From an uncultured Bacteroidota bacterium (GTDB lineage: Bacteria > Bacteroidota > Bacteroidia > Chitinophagales > Chitinophagaceae): 10,594 nt of DNA. Positions 7,024 through 10,594 of this stretch are shown one piece after another (position 1 is the first letter of the stretch; each line of letters opens with the position of its first letter). The notes beneath the pieces were generated by a model, which saw nothing but the letters and a program-made list of their open reading frames with translations, did not search any database and was not told the origin of the DNA. Location: assembly GCA_946479535.1 (NCBI GenBank), contig CAMLGP010000045.1, forward strand, positions 1-10,594, written 5' to 3'. A program made the translations under genes and the position numbers.

Positions 7024-8043
7024 TTAAAAGCCGATTGGTTTTAAGTTTAATCCTGTTGTTTCCGGAAGCCCGAACAGCAGGTTCAGATTCTGCACTGCCT
7101 GTCCTGATGCACCCTTCAATAAATTATCAGCGGCTGAATGAACCACCAGCCTGTTACCCATTTTTTCCAGCTGTAATACACATTTATTAGTATTCACCAC
7201 CTGTTTCAGGAAAATAGGCTCCCTGCTCAGATGGGTAAATGGATGGTCTTTATAAAAATCTGAATAGATACGCGTGATCTCATCCAGACCTAAGGTGCAA
7301 TGAATAGTGGAGCTTATGAATATGCCTCTTGTGAAATCACCTCTCCAGGGCACAAAATGAATTCCTTCTCTTGCTTCATTTGAAGGAGCTGCAGGAAAAC
7401 TATGCTGCAATTGATTCAGTGATTGATGTATCTCATTCAGGTGCTGATGAGAAAGTGTTTTATAGGCCTGGATATTATTGGCGCGCCAGCTGAAATGGGA
7501 AGTAGGGCTAAGGGATTGGCCCGCTCCTGTAGAACCTGTTATTCCTGTTGAATAAACCTCTTCCAGTATTCCTGCTTTGGCTAAAGGCAACAGACCAAGC
7601 TGAAGGGTGGTAGCAAAACATCCGGGATTAGCGATGTTCTTTGCTTTTTTTATTTGTTCCTTATTCAGTTCTGGCAATCCGTAAACAAAATCCCTGTTCC
7701 CCACTTTGGCATCTTTAGCCAGGCGGAAATCATTGGCCAGGTCAATGATCCGGGTATTGTCTGCAATCTTATGCTCAGCCAGGAACTTTTTGGATTCACC
7801 ATGGCCCAAACAAAGAAAAAGAACATCAAGGTTACCCTTCTCCAATGGAGCCGTTTCATCAGTGAAAACAAGACCGGTATCTCCTATCAGGTCCTGGTGA
7901 ATTGAACTAACCGGTTTGCCGCCATTGCTGCGACTATGAATAAAAGAAACAGTAATATCCGGGTGATGAATCAATAAGCGTATGAGTTCGCCACCCGTAT
8001 AGCCTGCTCCACCGATTATTCCTGTATTGATCTTTTTACTCAT
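7024..8043 (-). CDS. argC: N-acyl-gamma-glutamyl-phosphate reductase
   Basis: This NADPH-dependent enzyme reduces N-acylglutamyl phosphate to the semialdehyde, the third pathway step. It has 339 residues, typical of type 1 ArgC. The Rossmann nucleotide motif GGAGYTGGE is at 11-19, and the catalytic cysteine is Cys142 in ANPGCFATT. A second conserved block runs through TGSTGAG (169-175), SHFSWRANN (182-190) and HQHLNEI (199-205), where His201 corresponds to the catalytic histidine of the HRHxPEI motif. The start overlaps the argG stop as ATGA, so translation of argC is probably coupled to argG. The stop is TAA at 7024-7026. Whether it prefers acetyl or succinyl substrate cannot be told by eye. 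Confidence 0.96.
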   Translation of the reverse strand: MSKKINTGIIGGAGYTGGELIRLLIHHPDITVSFIHSRSNGGKPVSSIHQDLIGDTGLVFTDETAPLEKGNLDVLFLCLGHGESKKFLAEHKIADNTRIIDLANDFRLAKDAKVGNRDFVYGLPELNKEQIKKAKNIANPGCFATTLQLGLLPLAKAGILEEVYSTGITGSTGAGQSLSPTSHFSWRANNIQAYKTLSHQHLNEIHQSLNQLQHSFPAAPSNEAREGIHFVPWRGDFTRGIFISSTIHCTLGLDEITRIYSDFYKDHPFTHLSREPIFLKQVVNTNKCVLQLEKMGNRLVVHSAADNLLKGASGQAVQNLNLLFGLPETTGLNLKPIGF

Positions 8044-9245
8044 TTCTGGGGTTCATTATCTGTTTTGACCAGGTGATACATCATGGTCTGGTTGCCAAAG
8101 ATCCGGCTGAAGCCCCGCACATCCTGTCCGGTAAAGCCGGTATTCATTTCGCCATATTTGCCAAACTTGCTGTTCATCAGGTCATATTTACTTTCTATGC
8201 CGATGATCTGGAAACGATACGGCTGTAATTGCACAAATACATCACCGGTTACATTGCGCTGGCTGGTTTCCAGGAATGCTTCAATATCACGCATTACAGG
8301 ATCCAGTATCTGGCCTTCGTGTAACCAGTTGCCGTAAAACTGTGCCAGTTGATCTTTCCAGCCAAGTTGCCATTTGGTGAGTACATGTTTTTCCAGCGCA
8401 TGGTGTGCTTTCAGGATCACCATGGGAGCTGCCGCTTCAAAACCCACTCTTCCTTTGATCCCTATAATAGTATCGCCCACATGAATATCTCTTCCAATTC
8501 CATAAGGTCCGGCTATGCCTTGCAGGTACTGGATGGCATCAGAAGGATGTTTGAAAGCGGTATCATTTACTTCTCTCAATTCTCCTTTTTCAAAGCGAAG
8601 TCTTACTTCTTCACTGCCTGTTTTGGTAACCTGTGTAGGCCAGGCTTCTTCCGGAAGCATGCCTTTGGAGGAAAGGGTTTCTTTTCCGCCCACGCTGGTT
8701 CCCCACAATCCTTTATTGATGGAGTAGGTTGCTTTTGCAAAATTCATTTCAACGCCTTTCTCTTTCAGGTAAGCAATTTCCTGCTCACGTGAAAGTTTGA
8801 GATCACGGATGGGAGTGATGATCTCCACGCCAGGGATCATGATATGAAAGATCATATCAAAACGAACCTGATCATTGCCGGCGCCAGTGCTTCCATGCGC
8901 AACGGCATCAGCATTCACTTCCTTTACATGGTCAGCAATATGCAGGGCCTGGCTCAGGCGTTCAGCAGATACGCTGAGGGGGTAAGTATTATTCTTTAAA
9001 ACATTTCCATAGATCAGGAAACGGATAATGCTATCATAATAACTCCTTACAGCATTTACGCTCTTGTGGGTTTTAACTCCAAGTTTGTAAGCATGGGCTT
9101 CTATGTCTTTCAGTTCATCGGCAGTGAAACCTCCGGTATTGACAATAATGCTATGTACCTCGTAACCCTTTTCTTCCGTGAGGTATTTAACACAATAGGA
9201 TGTATCCAATCCGCCGCTGAATCCTAAAACGACTTTGCGTGCCAT
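8040..9245 (-). CDS. argG: Argininosuccinate synthase
   Basis: This enzyme joins citrulline and aspartate with ATP hydrolysis to AMP to make argininosuccinate. It has 401 residues, the usual length for the shorter ArgG class. The N-type ATP pyrophosphatase P-loop SGGLDTS is at 10-16. TYPLSVSAER (87-96) and HGSTGAGNDQVRFD (117-130) are the conserved citrulline/aspartate/ATP blocks. SINKGLWGTSVGG corresponds to the SIDxNLWGRS block of other ArgG proteins with several substitutions, which I regard as a lineage form. The start is the ATG at 9245, 59 bp after the acyltransferase; its sense-strand upstream is AT-rich with no Shine-Dalgarno sequence. In the pathway it acts after ArgE' although it is second in the operon. 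Confidence 0.97.
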   Translation of the reverse strand: MARKVVLGFSGGLDTSYCVKYLTEEKGYEVHSIIVNTGGFTADELKDIEAHAYKLGVKTHKSVNAVRSYYDSIIRFLIYGNVLKNNTYPLSVSAERLSQALHIADHVKEVNADAVAHGSTGAGNDQVRFDMIFHIMIPGVEIITPIRDLKLSREQEIAYLKEKGVEMNFAKATYSINKGLWGTSVGGKETLSSKGMLPEEAWPTQVTKTGSEEVRLRFEKGELREVNDTAFKHPSDAIQYLQGIAGPYGIGRDIHVGDTIIGIKGRVGFEAAAPMVILKAHHALEKHVLTKWQLGWKDQLAQFYGNWLHEGQILDPVMRDIEAFLETSQRNVTGDVFVQLQPYRFQIIGIESKYDLMNSKFGKYGEMNTGFTGQDVRGFSRIFGNQTMMYHLVKTDNEPQK

Positions 9246-9304
9246 GTATGGTTGTTTATTTAAATATAGAAGCAGGTAACCGAAAAATAGCCGGCCCCTT
9301 ATTA

Positions 9305-10024
9305 TTAAATGTGTAACAAATGATGAATGAATGTTTTCAATCTGCCATCGCCAATATTACCATCTTTATCTTTTTCTTTTCGCAGAAAGGGGCGCAGCAG
9401 TTTCCATCGTTTAAAGCGGAGCAATCGTTCAAAACCGGATACATTCTCTTCAAAGTATTGTTTGGTTTCTTCCGGTTTGTAGTGGTCTTTGGGGTCATAG
9501 AGCATGGCGGTGCACATACAGTTCTTTCTCTCCTTGCTCATTAGTATCTCATAGTTTACACAGCTTTTGCAGCCGGCCCAAAAGGCCTCATCCTGGGTAA
9601 GCTCTGAGTAGGTAACAGGTTCATAGCCCAGATCTGAATTGATCTTCATTACGGCCAGGCCGGTAGTGAGACCAAAGATCTTGGAATCGGGATATTTTTC
9701 CCTTGAGAGGTTAAATATTTTCTGCTTAATGGATTTTGCAATCCCGCTTTTTCTGAATTCAGGAGTAACAATGAGACCGCTATTGGCCACATATTCACCA
9801 TGGCTCCAGGTTTCGATATAGCAGAAACCTACCCATTTGCCATCAGGCATCAGTGCAATAACTGCCTTGCCTTCGTCCATCTTCTGCTCAATATATTCAG
9901 GGCTGCGTTTGGCGATACCCGTACCACGGGCGGCTGCCGAAGCGGCCATTTCATCGGTAATAATCGTTGAATATTTTTTATCATCCGGGGTGGCTACCCT
10001 AACGATAATTTGTTGATTGTCCAC
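9305..10024 (-). CDS. GNAT family acyltransferase, candidate N-acyl (succinyl/acetyl) glutamate synthase
   Basis: A 239-residue protein. The GNAT fold covers roughly residues 6-145: strand IIVRVAT (6-12), central strands VGFCYIE and ANSGLIV, and the acyl-CoA phosphate loop RKSGIAKS (91-98). After it come four cysteines in C152-x2-C155 and C169-x-C171, which could bind a metal, and a basic tail (about 185-239). It resembles neither E. coli ArgA (kinase-like plus GNAT) nor ArgJ. It heads an operon that otherwise lacks the glutamate-acylating step, so it is the natural candidate; I recall transposon-fitness work in Bacteroidota linking this family to that step but cannot check it. The start is GTG at 10024: an in-frame TGA lies two codons upstream, and the next Met (residue 26) would remove the first strand. 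The stop is followed directly by two more TAA codons. Confidence 0.82.
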   Translation of the reverse strand: MDNQQIIVRVATPDDKKYSTIITDEMAASAAARGTGIAKRSPEYIEQKMDEGKAVIALMPDGKWVGFCYIETWSHGEYVANSGLIVTPEFRKSGIAKSIKQKIFNLSREKYPDSKIFGLTTGLAVMKINSDLGYEPVTYSELTQDEAFWAGCKSCVNYEILMSKERKNCMCTAMLYDPKDHYKPEETKQYFEENVSGFERLLRFKRWKLLRPFLRKEKDKDGNIGDGRLKTFIHHLLHI

Positions 10025-10027
10025 GTT

Positions 10028-10099
10028 TCAAGAAAGATTAAAATTGCGGGTCACCAGCCTGAAAAAGTTTTTGAAAGGAAGTTCACTGACAGGGACCAT
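10028..10099 (-). other. Possible 23-codon upstream ORF in the operon leader
   Basis: An ATG at 10099-10097 opens a 23-codon frame ending at TGA 10030-10028, only three bases before the GTG start of the acyltransferase and in the same frame. Two of its codons are arginine (AGG, codon 14; CGC, codon 18). Its ATG is in the loop of the hairpin at 10086-10121. A second, longer frame (10164 to 10051, 37 codons) overlaps it. Short frames like this occur by chance, so translation is unproven. If real, termination next to the GTG would allow re-initiation and arginine-responsive control. Confidence 0.25.
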
Positions 10100-10121
10100 G
10101 GTGAAGGGTTCGTCCTGTCAG
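10086..10121 (-). promoter_or_regulatory. Stem-loop in the 5' leader of the arg operon
   Basis: CTGACAGG (10086-10093) pairs with CCTGTCAG (10114-10121). After one bulged G, AC (10095-10096) pairs with GT (10112-10113), leaving a 15-nt loop. An outer pairing of CCTGAA (10058-10063) with TTCAGG (10124-10129) could enclose it. In mRNA sense a pyrimidine-rich stretch and CTTTTTC follow, but not an uninterrupted T-run, so an attenuator is possible yet not typical. No known riboswitch consensus was recognised. Confidence 0.5.
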
Positions 10122-10146
10122 CATTCAGGTTGACGTCGTGGGCGGG

Positions 10147-10177
10147 CAAAAGTAAACAGATCATATCCTACTGCATA
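10147..10177 (-). promoter_or_regulatory. Second candidate promoter, closer to the acyltransferase
   Basis: Minus-strand TACTTTTG (10154-10147) matches the Bacteroidota -7 consensus TAnnTTTG exactly. A TATG at 10177-10174 lies 19 bp upstream, three of four bases matching TTTG at -33. Use of this site would shorten the leader to roughly 115 nt while keeping the 10086-10121 stem-loop. Confidence 0.35.
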
Positions 10178-10267
10178 CACGCCGCAGGTGATGGGTGCAT
10201 GAAAAGCAAATTGTTTCGTATGTGTCAGAAAGTTATTCACGTTTACAAACTCATTGTAATCAGACCA

Positions 10268-10301
10268 CAAATGTATAATAATAATTTATTTATCTGAACA
10301 A
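10268..10301 (-). promoter_or_regulatory. Candidate Bacteroidota promoter of the arg operon
   Basis: Minus-strand TACATTTG (10275-10268) matches the -7 consensus TAnnTTTG exactly. A TTG at 10301-10299 lies 23 bp upstream, at the long end of the accepted spacing. The surroundings are the most AT-rich part of the window, and a partial dyad (AAAT…ATTT, 10269-10291) overlaps the -7 element and could be an operator. It does not match the E. coli ARG box well. Transcription from here would give a leader of about 235 nt before the GTG at 10024. Confidence 0.45.
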
Positions 10302-10367
10302 TTTTTTGTTATAAAATGGTTCGATAATGGGATTCAAAATCCGGACCAAAAAGGCTAACACCTAGTG

Positions 10368-10435
10368 GGGTTTGGCGAGTAGCTAGTGGGAAGGAAGAAG
10401 TTTAACAGGCAAGCTACTAGCAACTAGTCAAACCC
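10368..10435. repeat. Imperfect inverted repeat at the left end of the right-hand array
   Basis: GGGTTTG (10368-10374) pairs with CAAACCC (10429-10435). After a 3-base mismatch, AGTAGCTAGT (10378-10387) pairs with ACTAGCAACT (10416-10425) with one mismatch. The loop is 28 bp. CTAGTGGG occurs twice in the left arm region (10362-10369 and 10383-10390). The right arm lies inside the 40-bp sequence repeated at 10518, but that second copy has no left arm. This resembles the end of a small non-autonomous palindromic element; there is no transposase in the window to support that. Confidence 0.6.
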
Positions 10436-10594
10436 AAGCAGCAATGTAATGGTTCGTGAGACACGAACCATGGCGAATTATGGCGAACCATGGCAATGAG
10501 ACACGAACCATGACGGAGAAGTTTAACAGGCAAGCTACTAGCAACTAGTCAAACCCAACCATCATTGTAATGGTTCGTGAGACACGAACCATGG
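10397..10594. repeat. 121-bp tandem repeat (one full and one truncated unit) containing the ATGGTTCGTG palindrome
   Basis: Bases 10397-10473 and 10518-10594 match at 74 of 77 positions. The first 40 bp (10397-10436 and 10518-10557) are identical, and the three differences fall in 10438-10444. Each unit ends in a perfect 10-bp-arm palindrome with loop AGA (10449-10471 and 10570-10592), followed by CATGG. Unit 1 then carries degenerate family pieces: two TGGCG stretches and a lone right arm CACGAACCAT at 10502-10511. The second unit is cut by the window edge, so more copies may follow. No gene is seen in 10302-10594. Confidence 0.9.

Larger units (their letters stand above)
1369..10024 (-). other. 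Complete acylated-intermediate arginine biosynthesis operon (GNAT-argG-C-D-F'-B-E'-H)
   Basis: Eight genes run on the minus strand with gaps of 59, -4, 42, 117, 140, -8 and 66 bp in transcription order. The argG/argC junction is an ATGA overlap and the argB/argE' junction is ATGAGTAA, both typical of translational coupling. Together the products convert glutamate, acyl-CoA, carbamoyl phosphate and aspartate to arginine. The two longest gaps hold hairpin-forming sequence (5761-5799 and 4627-4755). No promoter-like TAnnTTTG element was seen in the internal gaps, so one transcript from upstream of 10024 is the simplest model. carAB and argR are absent from the window. Confidence 0.85.

Noticed and set aside
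7665..7905. Short overlapping frames on both strands within argC
   Set aside because: They lie inside a gene with complete catalytic motifs and show no domain or start-site support.
10010..10297. A 95-codon plus-strand frame through the operon leader
   Set aside because: It starts at TTG inside the acyltransferase gene and overlaps the putative promoter on the other strand. The protein has no family resemblance and an AT-driven C-terminus.
1281..10592. The 23-bp palindrome as an operator for an arginine regulator
   Set aside because: It does not resemble the ARG box, occurs downstream of genes and between convergent stops, and comes in tandem eroded copies, which fits a repeat family better than an operator.
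10397..10594. CRISPR array
   Set aside because: Only two units 121 bp apart, with a 40-bp repeat, related rather than unique spacer sequence, and no cas genes.

Overview
The window is a chromosomal segment from a member of the Bacteroidota, most likely a Chitinophagaceae-type soil or freshwater bacterium. Four things point there. The carbamoyltransferase is of the acyl-ornithine type known from Bacteroides. The genes lack recognisable Shine-Dalgarno sequences. A TAnnTTTG-type -7 element lies upstream of the operon. The acyltransferase family at the head of the operon is typical of this phylum. Genus-level placement is an impression, not a result.

Layout. Positions 1-1275 (+) hold the 3' part of an M28 zinc peptidase of the carboxypeptidase Q type. 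It converges on a minus-strand operon that fills 1369-10024. Read in transcription order the operon is: GNAT acyltransferase (9305-10024), argG (8040-9245), argC (7024-8043), argD (5824-6981), argF' (4756-5706), argB (3830-4615), argE' (2767-3837) and argH (1369-2700). Positions 10025-10594 carry no convincing gene. They hold the putative promoter and a long leader of the operon, then a repeat array running off the right edge.

How the genes work together. The eight genes cover every step from glutamate to arginine in the acylated-intermediate version of the pathway. Glutamate is N-acylated (GNAT), phosphorylated (ArgB), reduced (ArgC) and transaminated (ArgD). The acyl-ornithine is carbamoylated directly (ArgF'), acyl-citrulline is deacylated (ArgE'), and citrulline is converted to arginine (ArgG, ArgH). 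The specificity residue of ArgF' is Val (residue 90), which points to succinylated rather than acetylated intermediates. Carbamoyl-phosphate synthase and an ArgR-type regulator are not in the window.

The unusual part is non-coding. A family of perfect or near-perfect palindromes (ATGGTTCGTG / CACGAACCAT around a 3-nt loop), usually followed by a second GGCGC hairpin, sits in three intergenic places: between the convergent genes (1281-1362), inside the operon between argF' and argB (4627-4755, three tandem units), and in the right-hand array (10449-10594), where it is embedded in a 121-bp tandem repeat. One copy shows a compensatory base-pair change. The protein content is biosynthetic housekeeping. 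I see no defence system, phage, transposase or CRISPR array.
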